Positions 1 to 7,144 of a stretch of 14,821 bases of DNA are shown here, in pieces. How positions within the stretch are numbered: position 1 is the stretch's first letter; each line of letters opens with the position of its first letter. The DNA is taken from the NCBI GenBank assembly GCA_964614605.1, contig CAZTLU010000037.1:1-14821 (forward strand), written 5' to 3'. Origin of the DNA: Fimenecus sp964614605 (GTDB lineage: Bacteria > Bacillota > Clostridia > Oscillospirales > Acutalibacteraceae). Position numbers and translations under genes: made by a program. The notes under the pieces are model-generated. The model had not been told where the DNA came from, made no database searches, and was given only the letters and a program-made list of their open reading frames with translations.

Positions 1-51
1 TTTCAGTCAATCTGAAACACAGAGTGAAGCACAATAAAACGATAACAAAAT

Positions 52-82
52 AAAATGGCAGTTCGTTTTGAACTGCCATTTT
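52..82. terminator. Bidirectional hairpin terminator after the metallophosphoesterase gene
   Basis: A 13-base perfect inverted repeat (52-64 and 70-82) with a five-base GTTTT loop. The plus strand ends in a T run and the minus strand reads into TTTTATTTTGTT, so it can stop transcripts from both sides. It begins two bases past the stop codon of the minus-strand phosphoesterase. A smaller palindrome, TTTCAG-TCAAT-CTGAAA, occupies bases 1-17; I assign it no role. Confidence 0.85.
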
Positions 83-83
83 T

Positions 84-773
84 CTATATCTTTTCGCCGG
101 TTTCGGCATTGATTACATCTTTGAAAATCGCGCGGTGAGTACCCGAAATGTATTTGTCAATATGAAGTGAGCCGAAGAACCATTTTTTAAATTTGCAGTT
201 GCCCGCAAGCTCTTCAAAATAAGCATTGAGAGCGGTAACACGAAATTCCGAGGTGTCGTTGAGATTCAAGAAATTCTTTACCTTTAAGGGTGGCTCGTGA
301 GTGATAATCATATCCATATCATAGCCCGCAACCTCAAGGTTTTCAGCACCTTCAAGCAATTCTTCCTGTGTGGGAATTTCGTCCTTTGACCAGGCATTCA
401 CATCACGGCGGATATCGATATCCGAGCTCTCGCCACCGCCCATTGTGAAAATCTTTTTGCCCTCAATTTCAAAAATCTGACCGCGCATAAGGTGATAAAG
501 ATTGCCGTAAATCTTATGCACCTTGCCACCGTTCCATTGGCTTATTTCGTAACCGTTCAAGAGGTCAAAATTTTCGTGAGTGCCGTCAATAAAACAGATG
601 TTATATTTTCTCTTGCCCAGAGAGACCAAAAAATCCTGCTCGCTCTTTGTGTCGTTCCACATAAAGCCGAAATCCCCGCAGATTATAAGAGTATCGCCCT
701 CTTTTAATTTGCGCAGAGCTAATTTAGAAAGTCTTTTGCGGTCACCGTGGGTGTCGCCTGTAATATAAATCAT
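84..773 (-). CDS. Calcineurin-like metallophosphoesterase with altered metal motifs
   Basis: A 229-residue cytoplasmic protein with the order of motifs of the calcineurin-like phosphoesterase fold: GDTHGD (residues 6-11, D7 and H9), CGDFG (32-36, D34), DGTHEN (63-68, H66), THEPP (158-162, H159) and FGSLHID (200-206, H204). These would bind two metal ions and hydrolyse a phosphoester; the substrate cannot be read from the sequence. Two motif positions are unusual: the Asn of the canonical GNHE is Thr65, and the first His of the canonical GHxH is Ser202. The ATG start has AAGGA eight bases upstream. It is divergent from the carboxypeptidase gene and ends at a hairpin terminator, so it is probably monocistronic. 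Fold assignment is firm, activity is not. Confidence 0.9.
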   Translation of the reverse strand: MIYITGDTHGDRKRLSKLALRKLKEGDTLIICGDFGFMWNDTKSEQDFLVSLGKRKYNICFIDGTHENFDLLNGYEISQWNGGKVHKIYGNLYHLMRGQIFEIEGKKIFTMGGGESSDIDIRRDVNAWSKDEIPTQEELLEGAENLEVAGYDMDMIITHEPPLKVKNFLNLNDTSEFRVTALNAYFEELAGNCKFKKWFFGSLHIDKYISGTHRAIFKDVINAETGEKI

Positions 774-806
774 ATTAAAAATCCTTTTAAAAATTGTTTT
801 TCCGTA

Positions 807-835
807 TTGGATATTGTTTGTAATTGTGGTATACT
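807..835 (+). promoter_or_regulatory. Sigma-A type promoter of the D-Ala-D-Ala carboxypeptidase gene
   Basis: -35 TTGGAT at 807-812, 17-base spacer, -10 TATACT at 830-835 preceded by TGG, an extended -10. Transcription would start near 842, giving a leader of about 37 bases with an AGGTGA ribosome site at 868-873, five bases before the TTG start at 879. Confidence 0.75.
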
Positions 836-878
836 TATTGTATTACTTTCTTATGCTTTTTTCAAGTAGGTGAATTGA

Positions 879-2216
879 TTGAAAAAAATTATTTCAATTT
901 TTGTTTGTATCACAATTTTAATATGCTCATTTTCGATTGGTGCCAATGCCTCGTTCAACTCTCTTTTAGAAACCGAGGCTGATGTTGTTCTGCTTGTGAA
1001 TACCGACAGTGAAACCGTGATTTTCGATAAGAATGCCGATAAGCAGACCGCGCCCGCATCAATCACAAAGATGGTCACCTGTATTCTTGTGCTTGAAAAT
1101 TGCGATGACCTTTACACCGTACTCACCTGCAAGCGTGAGTGCCTTGAGGGACTTTATGAGCAGAATGCCGCAACCGTGGGAATTTTAGCGGGCGAGCAGT
1201 TGACTGTTGAAGAATTGCTTTATTGTATGATGATTCCGTCTGCAGCAGATGCCGCAAATATTCTTGCCGATTACATCGGTGGCGGACTCGACAATTTCGT
1301 GGTAATGATGAATGACTTTGTGAAAAAGTTGGGTTGCGAAAATACAACCTTTATCAACGCCCACGGACTTGATGAAGACGGCGGAAATATCACCACTGCG
1401 TACGACCTTTACAAAATCGCAAAATATTGTATGCAAAATCCCACATTCAAAGAAATTACAAGCACACTTCGATATGAAATTGCGCCTACAGCTGCTTACC
1501 CCTATGTGAGATACCTCAACAACACCAATAAAATGATGAATTCTGCGTATAAGGATTACTACAGCCCCTATATTTCGGGTATCAAAACAGGCACAACCGC
1601 ATTGGCGGGACATTGCGTGATTTCCACCGCATCAAAAGACGGTTATAATTATATGCTTATTGTTATGAATGCACCGCAGTATGACATCGATAAGGACGGT
1701 GTTGAAGAAAATGTGGCGTTCACCGACAGTAAAAAGATTTACGAATGGGCATTTGATAATATTGTGCTTACAAAGGTTACAAGTACAACGGATGTGGTAA
1801 CGGTTGTTGATGTTAAATATAATTGGAATGTGGACCATTTAAGGCTTCTCCCCGCAGAAGAGCTCTCGGCACTTGTACCCTCGGGTACCCAGAGCGGCAG
1901 TCTTGTGGTGCGACCAATTGAAAGTGAAACTCCGACAGAAGTGAAAGCTCCAATCAAAAAGGGCGATGTTTTAGGCAAAGCAGAGGTGCTTTACGGCGAG
2001 GATGTTGTTGCAACTGTTGACCTTGTCGCCGCCGAGGATATTGACCGCAATATCCTTTTGTGGCTTCTTGACGGGCTGAAAACAATTTTCTCAACAACCA
2101 TATTCAAGCTTGTTTTCGCGTTCTTTGTATTGTTGGTAATTATATATATTCTTTTGATTATCCGCAAAAACCGAATTAAAGCAAAAAGAAAGAAAATCAG
2201 AATGATAAAAGGATAA
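879..2216 (+). CDS. Membrane-anchored D-alanyl-D-alanine carboxypeptidase (peptidase S11, DacF/PBP5-like)
   Basis: A 445-residue penicillin-binding protein that would trim the terminal D-Ala from peptidoglycan stem peptides outside the membrane. Residues 1-24 form a signal peptide (MKK, hydrophobic core, then GANA). The acyl-enzyme motif is S61-I-T-K64 and the third motif is K236-T-G. The middle motif, normally SxN, reads S121-A-A-D, so the catalytic-site Asn is Ala. The C-terminal part (about 310-390) fits the beta-rich PBP5 C-terminal domain. A hydrophobic helix at about 407-428 followed by an Arg/Lys-rich tail gives a true transmembrane anchor instead of the amphipathic helix of PBP5. TTG is chosen as start because AGGTGA lies five bases upstream and the signal peptide begins there. 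It has its own promoter and terminator. Confidence 0.93.
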   Translation: MKKIISIFVCITILICSFSIGANASFNSLLETEADVVLLVNTDSETVIFDKNADKQTAPASITKMVTCILVLENCDDLYTVLTCKRECLEGLYEQNAATVGILAGEQLTVEELLYCMMIPSAADAANILADYIGGGLDNFVVMMNDFVKKLGCENTTFINAHGLDEDGGNITTAYDLYKIAKYCMQNPTFKEITSTLRYEIAPTAAYPYVRYLNNTNKMMNSAYKDYYSPYISGIKTGTTALAGHCVISTASKDGYNYMLIVMNAPQYDIDKDGVEENVAFTDSKKIYEWAFDNIVLTKVTSTTDVVTVVDVKYNWNVDHLRLLPAEELSALVPSGTQSGSLVVRPIESETPTEVKAPIKKGDVLGKAEVLYGEDVVATVDLVAAEDIDRNILLWLLDGLKTIFSTTIFKLVFAFFVLLVIIYILLIIRKNRIKAKRKKIRMIKG

Positions 2217-2217
2217 A

Positions 2218-2253
2218 AATAATGGTGAGGTTAATCCTTACCATTATTTTTTT
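2218..2253. terminator. Hairpin terminator of the carboxypeptidase gene, overlapping the convergent gene's end
   Basis: A 13-bp stem with one G-T pair (2218-2230 with 2236-2248), loop TTAAT, and a T run to 2253. It starts two bases after the carboxypeptidase stop. The right stem also encodes the last codons of the minus-strand small gene, whose stop codon (TAA, 2231-2233) is in the loop. Confidence 0.85.
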
Positions 2254-2482
2254 GGCTTTTCCACCAAACAACAACTTTACTGCGTGTGCGTTCAAATGCA
2301 TTGTCAACTTCCGGGTAAATAGGCTTTTCGTTTTTTAATATCTCTCGTGCTATTCGGTTTATTCTTTTTTTGTGTCGGTCTGAATATTGAATTTCATCTT
2401 CGCTGATTTCAAGATTTTCAGACCATTCCGTATATGATGCAATACAGGCTTGTTTAAACTTTGAAGGCTTTTCTTCATTCAT
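2231..2482 (-). CDS. Orphan 83-residue charged protein, divergent from an XRE regulator
   Basis: I do not recognise this protein. It is small, rich in Lys, Glu and Arg, with no signal peptide or membrane helix. Residues about 22-52 look helical with a basic cluster (HKKRINR, 37-43), and a VVVWW patch lies near residues 70-74. The frame stays open much further upstream, but that part is antisense to the XRE gene; ATG at 2482 is preferred because a GAG-type ribosome site lies nine bases before it (an ATG at 2491 is the alternative, adding three residues). It sits behind a strong promoter that carries two palindromic operators, so it is likely controlled by the divergent XRE protein. It could be a partner of that regulator, for example in a phage-like or toxin-antitoxin-like pair, but nothing in the sequence proves this. 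Confidence 0.6.
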   Translation of the reverse strand: MNEEKPSKFKQACIASYTEWSENLEISEDEIQYSDRHKKRINRIAREILKNEKPIYPEVDNAFERTRSKVVVWWKSQKNNGKD

Positions 2483-2497
2483 AATAATCATCTCAAA

Positions 2498-2512
2498 TTT
2501 CGTAATACTAAA
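2498..2512. promoter_or_regulatory. Operator copy 2: palindrome TTTCGTAATACTAAA
   Basis: Imperfect 7-1-7 palindrome (one mismatched pair) matching the consensus TTTNGTAWTACNAAA with operator copy 1. It lies about +3 to +17 relative to the predicted start of the minus-strand transcript. Centre-to-centre distance to copy 1 is 30 bases, close to three helical turns. Confidence 0.65.
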
Positions 2513-2521
2513 ATTAATTAT

Positions 2522-2550
2522 ATTATATTTGGTATTACCAAATTTGTAAA
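2522..2550 (-). promoter_or_regulatory. Promoter of the orphan small gene
   Basis: Read on the minus strand: -35 TTTACA (2550-2545), 17-base spacer, -10 TATAAT (2527-2522). The spacer is almost wholly filled by operator copy 1. The predicted start near 2515 leaves a leader of about 33 bases before the ATG at 2482. Confidence 0.7.
2528..2542. promoter_or_regulatory. Operator copy 1: perfect palindrome TTTGGTA-T-TACCAAA
   Basis: A perfect 7-1-7 palindrome within the spacer of the minus-strand promoter and just upstream of the likely -35 region of the XRE gene. Position and shape are those of a repressor-dimer site; that the adjacent XRE protein binds it is inference. Confidence 0.7.
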
Positions 2551-2563
2551 GAGCTTTATAACA

Positions 2564-2569
2564 TATAAT
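2564..2569 (+). promoter_or_regulatory. -10 element of the XRE regulator gene
   Basis: TATAAT at 2564-2569, upstream of the XRE gene's ribosome site. No good -35 hexamer is found at 16-18 bases; the corresponding stretch (about 2540-2547) abuts operator copy 1. This fits a weak, autoregulated promoter. Confidence 0.5.
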
Positions 2570-2594
2570 TTTTGTTGTAAAGGTGGTGAGCGGT

Positions 2595-2840
2595 TTGAAA
2601 ACAAGAAAACTTGCACTTGGCAACAGAAATATTATCGGTGCACGCGTAACAGAAGCACGCAGAAAACAAGATATGAAACAAAACGAACTGCTCGCTAAAT
2701 TACAATTGGCAGGAATTGAAATCAGTTCACCGGCACTCTCGCTATTAGAGGGACAAAAACGACCTGTATTTGATTTTGAATTAAATGCCTTGGCAGATGT
2801 TTTGGGTGTATCTGTTGATTGGCTGTTAGGCAGAGAATAA
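2595..2840 (+). CDS. XRE-family helix-turn-helix transcriptional regulator
   Basis: An 81-residue single-domain protein. After a short basic N-terminus it follows the XRE/Cro-CI pattern: IIGARVTEARRKQDMKQNEL (helices 1-2), then the recognition segment around ISSPALSLLEGQKRP, and the closing helices with ALADVLGVSVDWLLG, the usual end of this family. TTG at 2595 is preferred because AGGTGG lies eight bases before it; GTG codons at 2583 and 2586 overlap that ribosome site. Two copies of a palindrome lie between it and the divergent small gene, so it probably represses that gene and perhaps itself. There is no extra sensor or peptidase domain, so the signal that relieves repression is not evident. 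A terminator follows 21 bases after the stop. Confidence 0.9.
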   Translation: MKTRKLALGNRNIIGARVTEARRKQDMKQNELLAKLQLAGIEISSPALSLLEGQKRPVFDFELNALADVLGVSVDWLLGRE

Positions 2841-2861
2841 ATATAGCACGGTACTATATAA

Positions 2862-2891
2862 AAAGGCGATGTCTTGCAAGACATCGCCTTT
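2862..2891. terminator. Bidirectional terminator between XRE gene and htrA
   Basis: Perfect 15-base inverted repeat (2862-2876 with 2877-2891) between convergent genes. On the minus strand it runs into TTTTTATATAG, so it is the better terminator for the two-component/protease operon; on the plus strand the T run is short (TTTACTATT). Confidence 0.85.
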
Positions 2892-2903
2892 ACTATTGCT
2901 GTT

Positions 2904-4322
2904 CTATTCACCGAATGGGAACGGGAACCCGCTGCTTGTGTTATCCTCTTCAGTCTGTGCTGATGAGGTGCTTGAATCCTCAACGAGTTTTACTGTTACA
3001 TCAAAGGTTGAGATATTGTAATTACTATCCACACGGCAGATTGTAAGTGTCAGTTCGTCACCCACCTTACCGTCTTCAATAAGGTCAAGAAGCACATCGT
3101 CAGTATCCATATCCTGACCGTTAACGGCAATAATCATATCACCTGATTTAACACCCTTGTTTGCCAAATCGCTGCCAACCATAATCTCTTCAATAATGAT
3201 TGAGTTTGAGGGAAGCTTATGAGTTTTAACAATGATTGAATGTGTCTGGCTGTATGTTGCCGCATAATAGGTAATTCCCAATACAGGACGGTTTGTTACC
3301 TTGCCGTGTGCTATAAGCTCGTCTACAATTTCCTTAACTGTTGAGGAAGGAACCGCAAAGCCCATGCCCTCATATTCTGTCGAGGCAATTTTTGAAGAGT
3401 TAATACCGACTACCTGACCGTATTCATTAACAAGTGCACCGCCTGAGTTGCCGGGGTTGATTGCCGCTGTGTGCTGGATGCAGGCAACCTCGTAGCCTAC
3501 GGGGCTGTCAACGGGTCTGCCGATTGCAGAAACCATACCGTTTGTGAATGAGCCGAAGAACTGTGTTCCGCCGGGGTTACCGATTGCATAAACATAATCG
3601 CCAACGCCGAGAGTGTCAGAATCTGCAAATTCTGCCGCTTTAAGTCCTGTTGCAGAAATGCGGATAAGACCTATATCCGTTTTAGCGTCAGAGCCTACTA
3701 TAACAGCATCATACTGTGTACCGTCTTCAGTCTGGACAAGAATTTTTGGGTTTGAAACATCAATAACATGTGCGCAGGTGATAATGTAGGTTGCATTACC
3801 GTCAGAATTTTCGCCCATTATAATGCCCGTACCTTCGGAGTAAACTGTCTGCTGACTGCTTGTGTAAACAAGAACACCCACAGAGCTTTCATAAACCTTT
3901 TCATAAACCTGCTTTGCAGTGAGCGTTCCGTCAGCATTTTCGGTGTTGTCACCCTCTGATTTGCTGGGTGTTTCGGTAATATTCATCTGTGTTTTGTCGC
4001 TTTCTTGGGGAACTTCCTCTGAAAATCCGTCATAAATAAAGCCGGCAAACATAACTGCCATTGCCGCAAGGAATACAGCACATATAATAACAACGGCTAC
4101 AATAAGACCTTTTCTCTTGCCCTTTGAAGCCTTTTTGGGCGCCTCGGGCTTGGGCGGTTGAGCGTAATTGCCGTAGGTTGAGTATTGATTATATACAGGC
4201 GGTGTGTACTGTGCGCCCGGAGGAGTTACAGGAGGAGTAACGGGAGGAGTATAGGGCGGGGGAGTTGTTCCGCTCTGCTGATTTTCGGTATTATTTATAT
4301 TGTTTTCAAAGCTTTCATTCAT
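2904..4322 (-). CDS. htrA: Membrane-anchored HtrA/DegP-type serine protease with PDZ domain
   Basis: A 472-residue envelope-quality protease. Residues 1-70 are cytoplasmic, low in complexity and rich in Pro, Tyr and Thr with repeated TPPV units, ending in a basic KGKRKG stop. One transmembrane helix spans about 73-96, and the rest is outside. The trypsin-like domain (about 140-340) has the triad His185 (ITCAHV), Asp216 (DAKTDIGL) and Ser293 (GNSGGAL). A PDZ domain covers about 345-445 (GVKSGDMIIAVNGQ), followed by a Ser/Thr/Glu-rich tail. It degrades or refolds damaged exported proteins. ATG is preceded by GGAGG, and the kinase stop is only 17 bases away, so it is the last gene of the regulator-kinase-protease operon. 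This suggests that the two-component system controls it. Confidence 0.95.
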   Translation of the reverse strand: MNESFENNINNTENQQSGTTPPPYTPPVTPPVTPPGAQYTPPVYNQYSTYGNYAQPPKPEAPKKASKGKRKGLIVAVVIICAVFLAAMAVMFAGFIYDGFSEEVPQESDKTQMNITETPSKSEGDNTENADGTLTAKQVYEKVYESSVGVLVYTSSQQTVYSEGTGIIMGENSDGNATYIITCAHVIDVSNPKILVQTEDGTQYDAVIVGSDAKTDIGLIRISATGLKAAEFADSDTLGVGDYVYAIGNPGGTQFFGSFTNGMVSAIGRPVDSPVGYEVACIQHTAAINPGNSGGALVNEYGQVVGINSSKIASTEYEGMGFAVPSSTVKEIVDELIAHGKVTNRPVLGITYYAATYSQTHSIIVKTHKLPSNSIIIEEIMVGSDLANKGVKSGDMIIAVNGQDMDTDDVLLDLIEDGKVGDELTLTICRVDSNYNISTFDVTVKLVEDSSTSSAQTEEDNTSSGFPFPFGE

Positions 4323-4339
4323 AATGAAAAACCTCCGTA

Positions 4340-5893
4340 TTATTTCTTGCTTTTATCTTTTTCTTTACTCTGTTTGGGTAGCATTACAGTAAATCTTGTA
4401 AACTGGCCCTCTGTGCTTTCTGCAAAGATTTCACCCTTGTGCATTTCAACAATTGTCTTACAAAGGTAAAGACCCAAGCCGGCACTTTTTACATCATAGC
4501 TTCGCGATTTGTCAACCTTATAGAAGCGTTCAAAAATCTTGCCGATTTCTTCTGAAGAAATTCCGTCGCCCGTATTCTGAACTGCAAAGCCGATTTTTTC
4601 GTCGGCTGTTTCGCCTGCAAAGAACGAGATTGTACCGCCGTGGTTTGTAAATTTAACCGCGTTGTCAACAAGATTGTAAACTACCTGATAAAGCATATCG
4701 CGGTCGGCAAACACATTCACATTGCCCATATTCTCAAAGCCCTCAACGGTGATTTCTTTTTTCTCAATTGCCTGTTCAAAGGTGAGCGTGCAGTCAATCA
4801 TCAGCGAAGAAAGGTCAAATTCTCTTGGCTTAAGTTCAAGCTCACCAGCTTCAATTTTTGACAGGTTCAGCATCGAGGTTACAAGTCGTGAAAGGCGCTT
4901 AACTTCATCGGAAACTATTTTCAAATATTCTTCATGCTTTTCAGCGGGGATGGTACCGTCAAGCATCCCGTCAATGAATCCCCCGATTGTAGTCATTGGA
5001 GTTTTCAATTCATGAGAAACATTTGCGACAAAGCTTCTTCTTGAAGACTCAAGCGTTGACAGTGCCGATGCCATTTTATTAAAGGATGCGCAAAGCTCTG
5101 CTAATTCATCGTGCCCTGTAACTGTTACGCGCTTACTGAAATCACCCTGGGCATAAGATTTTGTCGCATTTGACATCTGACGCAAGGGATTTATAAATTT
5201 TGCCGTCATACCGTAAGCCACAAGGAAGGTGAGCGCAACTGCGAAAACCGCAGACCAGAGGTATATTCTCATAACATTGCTTGAATATCCGCGAAGAGTA
5301 CCCTCAACGGGTGCCGAGGCGAAAATTACGCCGATGCAGGTATCCCCCACATACACAGGCACGCCTGCAAAAAAGGTTTTTTCATTGAAAAGTCCCTGAA
5401 TTTTGCTTTTGCTGAAATATGTTCCGCTTTTCGCCTTTTCAATAATTTCATCGGGCACGCTGTATCCGTCGTGAATAAGGCAATTTTTACTGTCTGCCGA
5501 GTAATTATAAGTGAAATCCTCTTTGCAGATTTGCACATCGCCTGCTGTGTTGCAGAAGAAAACATCTGCATCAATAGCATTTGAAGTAACACCCAAATTA
5601 TTGCAAATAAGAACAAGTGCACTGTTAAGCTCTTCCTGGGAAGTACAACTGCTGAGAATTCTCTCGCTGTATTCTGCATTAAGAGTAACATTTTCAATGA
5701 GCAGTTCTTCTTTTTGGTGTGCCCAATGATTTGAAAGGAACACAACAAGTGCCGAGGTCAGCACTAGATAGCTGACTAAAATCAGTGAAGTTATAACTGC
5801 CATATAGCGTGCAAAAAGTGGTAGGTGCTTTAAAAAATTCTCGGCACGAAGATAGTTTTTCTTAAAAAAATTATTTTTTGCCATGAGTTTCAA
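4340..5893 (-). CDS. Envelope-sensing histidine kinase (HAMP-HisKA-HATPase)
   Basis: A 517-residue sensor kinase: transmembrane helix 1 at about 30-53, an extracytoplasmic domain of about 150 residues holding several Cys, helix 2 at about 207-230, HAMP at about 230-285, the phosphoacceptor His294 in SHELKTPMTT, and the ATPase domain with N box YNLVDNAVKFT (406-416), TGDGIS and GLGLYL (472-477). It phosphorylates the response regulator encoded just upstream. There is no cytoplasmic PAS domain of the kind seen in Bacillus WalK; its place beside yycJ and rlmH suggests a related cell-wall role, but ResE/PhoR-like membership cannot be excluded. Start: TTG at 5893 has AGGA seven bases upstream; ATG at 5884 is the alternative. 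Both overlap the regulator's 3' end (23 or 14 bases), a sign of translational coupling. Confidence 0.95.
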   Translation of the reverse strand: MKLMAKNNFFKKNYLRAENFLKHLPLFARYMAVITSLILVSYLVLTSALVVFLSNHWAHQKEELLIENVTLNAEYSERILSSCTSQEELNSALVLICNNLGVTSNAIDADVFFCNTAGDVQICKEDFTYNYSADSKNCLIHDGYSVPDEIIEKAKSGTYFSKSKIQGLFNEKTFFAGVPVYVGDTCIGVIFASAPVEGTLRGYSSNVMRIYLWSAVFAVALTFLVAYGMTAKFINPLRQMSNATKSYAQGDFSKRVTVTGHDELAELCASFNKMASALSTLESSRRSFVANVSHELKTPMTTIGGFIDGMLDGTIPAEKHEEYLKIVSDEVKRLSRLVTSMLNLSKIEAGELELKPREFDLSSLMIDCTLTFEQAIEKKEITVEGFENMGNVNVFADRDMLYQVVYNLVDNAVKFTNHGGTISFFAGETADEKIGFAVQNTGDGISSEEIGKIFERFYKVDKSRSYDVKSAGLGLYLCKTIVEMHKGEIFAESTEGQFTRFTVMLPKQSKEKDKSKK

Positions 5894-6566
5894 ATTTATA
5901 TCCTACACTCCAGATAGTACGGAGCTCCCATTCGGGTGATACTCCTTTAAGCTTATCGCGGAGTCTTTTAATATGCACATCTACCGTTCTGCTATCGCCG
6001 TAATAATCGAAGCCCCAAACATCGTCAAGCAACTGGTCGCGTGTGAAAACGCGGTCGGGATTGCTTGCCAGATGGTAAATAAGCTCCAATTCTTTAGGCG
6101 GTGTGTCAACTGCCACGCCGTCAACCTTCATTTCATAATTTGAAAGGTTGATTGTAAGCTTATCATAACGAACCTCTTTAATTTCTCCGCCCTTAACGGC
6201 AGAGGTGCGGCGAAGCACCGCCTTAATTCTTGCTACTATTTCCTTTGTGTCAAAAGGCTTTGTAACATAGTCATCTGCACCCAATTCAAGACCAAGCACC
6301 TTATCAAAGGTTTCGTCTTTAGCGGTAAGCATAATAATGGGCTTTTCGCTGGTTTTGCGTATTTCACGGCAAACCTGCCATCCGTCAAGTTGAGGGAGCA
6401 TAATGTCAAGCAACACAAGGTCGGGATTTTCAGTGCCGAAAGCATTTACGGCGTCAACACCGTTGTGTGCCATTGCCACGGTATAGCCCTCTTTTTCAAG
6501 ATACATACGAAGCAAATCGCAAATGTTTTTGTCATCATCAACTACAAGAATTTTTTCTTTTTGCAT
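5871..6566 (-). CDS. OmpR/PhoB-family response regulator
   Basis: A 231-residue DNA-binding regulator. The receiver domain (about 5-118) has the acidic pair D11-D12, phosphoacceptor D54 (LLDIMLP), T81 and K103. The winged-helix domain (about 130-228) ends in the usual pattern SRTVDVHIKRLRDKL and a final YKFE. The start is fixed by a full AGGAGG seven bases upstream of ATG. It is first in the operon with the kinase and HtrA. The 95-base gap to rlmH has only a weak candidate promoter on the minus strand (TTTAAT, 18 bases, TATTAT) and an AT-only palindrome AATAATA/TATTATT at 6598-6617. The locus points to a WalR/YycF-like role; the sequence alone does not settle this. Confidence 0.95.
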   Translation of the reverse strand: MQKEKILVVDDDKNICDLLRMYLEKEGYTVAMAHNGVDAVNAFGTENPDLVLLDIMLPQLDGWQVCREIRKTSEKPIIMLTAKDETFDKVLGLELGADDYVTKPFDTKEIVARIKAVLRRTSAVKGGEIKEVRYDKLTINLSNYEMKVDGVAVDTPPKELELIYHLASNPDRVFTRDQLLDDVWGFDYYGDSRTVDVHIKRLRDKLKGVSPEWELRTIWSVGYKFETHGKK

Positions 6567-6661
6567 TTAAACAACCTCCTCTGTGAGATTCCAGGATAAT
6601 AATACCTTTTTATTATTAACAAATTAAAAACAAAGTTTTTTCTTTTTATAAATATTCCTTA

Positions 6662-7144
6662 CTATTTATGGTATTTTGCGTTATTTGAAATGGAAAATGC
6701 TCTGTAAATCTGTTCTGTCAGCATAATTCTTGCTAATTTATGAGGAAATGTCATTTTCGACATTGAAAATTTGAAGTCAGAAATTCGCTTAATTTCTTCA
6801 GAAAGACCAAATGAACTGCCGATTATAAATGTAATATTGCTTTTACCGCAAAGAGCAATATCCTCTAATTTCTTTGAAAGTTCTTCCGATGACATTTGCT
6901 TACCCTCAATACACATTGAAAAAACATAAGAATTTTTCGGAATTTTGGCAATAATCATCTGTGTTTCTTTAGCGAGAGCATTGTCAATTTCGGTCTGCGA
7001 GGGATTATCGGAGAGTTTAACAGGTTCTAATTCCGTTACGGTAAGCTTGCAGTATGAAGAAAGTCTTTTTTCATATTCTGTGGCAAAATCCCTCATATAT
7101 TTTTCTTTAAGCTTGCCGAGTACGATTAAATTCACATTTATCAT
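6662..7144 (-). CDS. rlmH: 23S rRNA (pseudouridine1915-N3)-methyltransferase RlmH
   Basis: A 160-residue SPOUT-class methyltransferase that uses S-adenosylmethionine to methylate pseudouridine 1915 in helix 69 of 23S rRNA. Family marks: N-terminal strand VNLIVLGKLKEKY, the cofactor-knot segment FIIGSSFGLSEE, and the diagnostic C-terminus LTEQIYRAFSI...YHK ending exactly at YHK. The frame is open upstream (168 residues from 7168), but ATG at 7144 is chosen: it overlaps the yycJ stop as ATGA, with AAGG ten bases upstream, and gives the usual family length. It is translationally coupled to yycJ. The neighbour pair yycJ-rlmH is also seen in the Wal locus of Bacillus. Confidence 0.95.
   Translation of the reverse strand: MINVNLIVLGKLKEKYMRDFATEYEKRLSSYCKLTVTELEPVKLSDNPSQTEIDNALAKETQMIIAKIPKNSYVFSMCIEGKQMSSEELSKKLEDIALCGKSNITFIIGSSFGLSEEIKRISDFKFSMSKMTFPHKLARIMLTEQIYRAFSISNNAKYHK

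Noticed and set aside
1123..1613. Minus-strand frames across the carboxypeptidase gene
   Set aside because: Shadows of the real gene, with no ribosome sites, low-complexity Cys/His content and no family signature.
2483..2983. N-terminal extension of the small minus-strand gene to a 250-residue protein
   Set aside because: The extension is antisense to the XRE gene and runs through the operators; its residues look like reverse-strand translation, and a ribosome site supports the internal ATG at 2482.
6626..6640. AAAAAC-AAA-GTTTTT as terminator of rlmH
   Set aside because: The stem is short and nearly pure A-T; too weak to call over chance in such AT-rich sequence.
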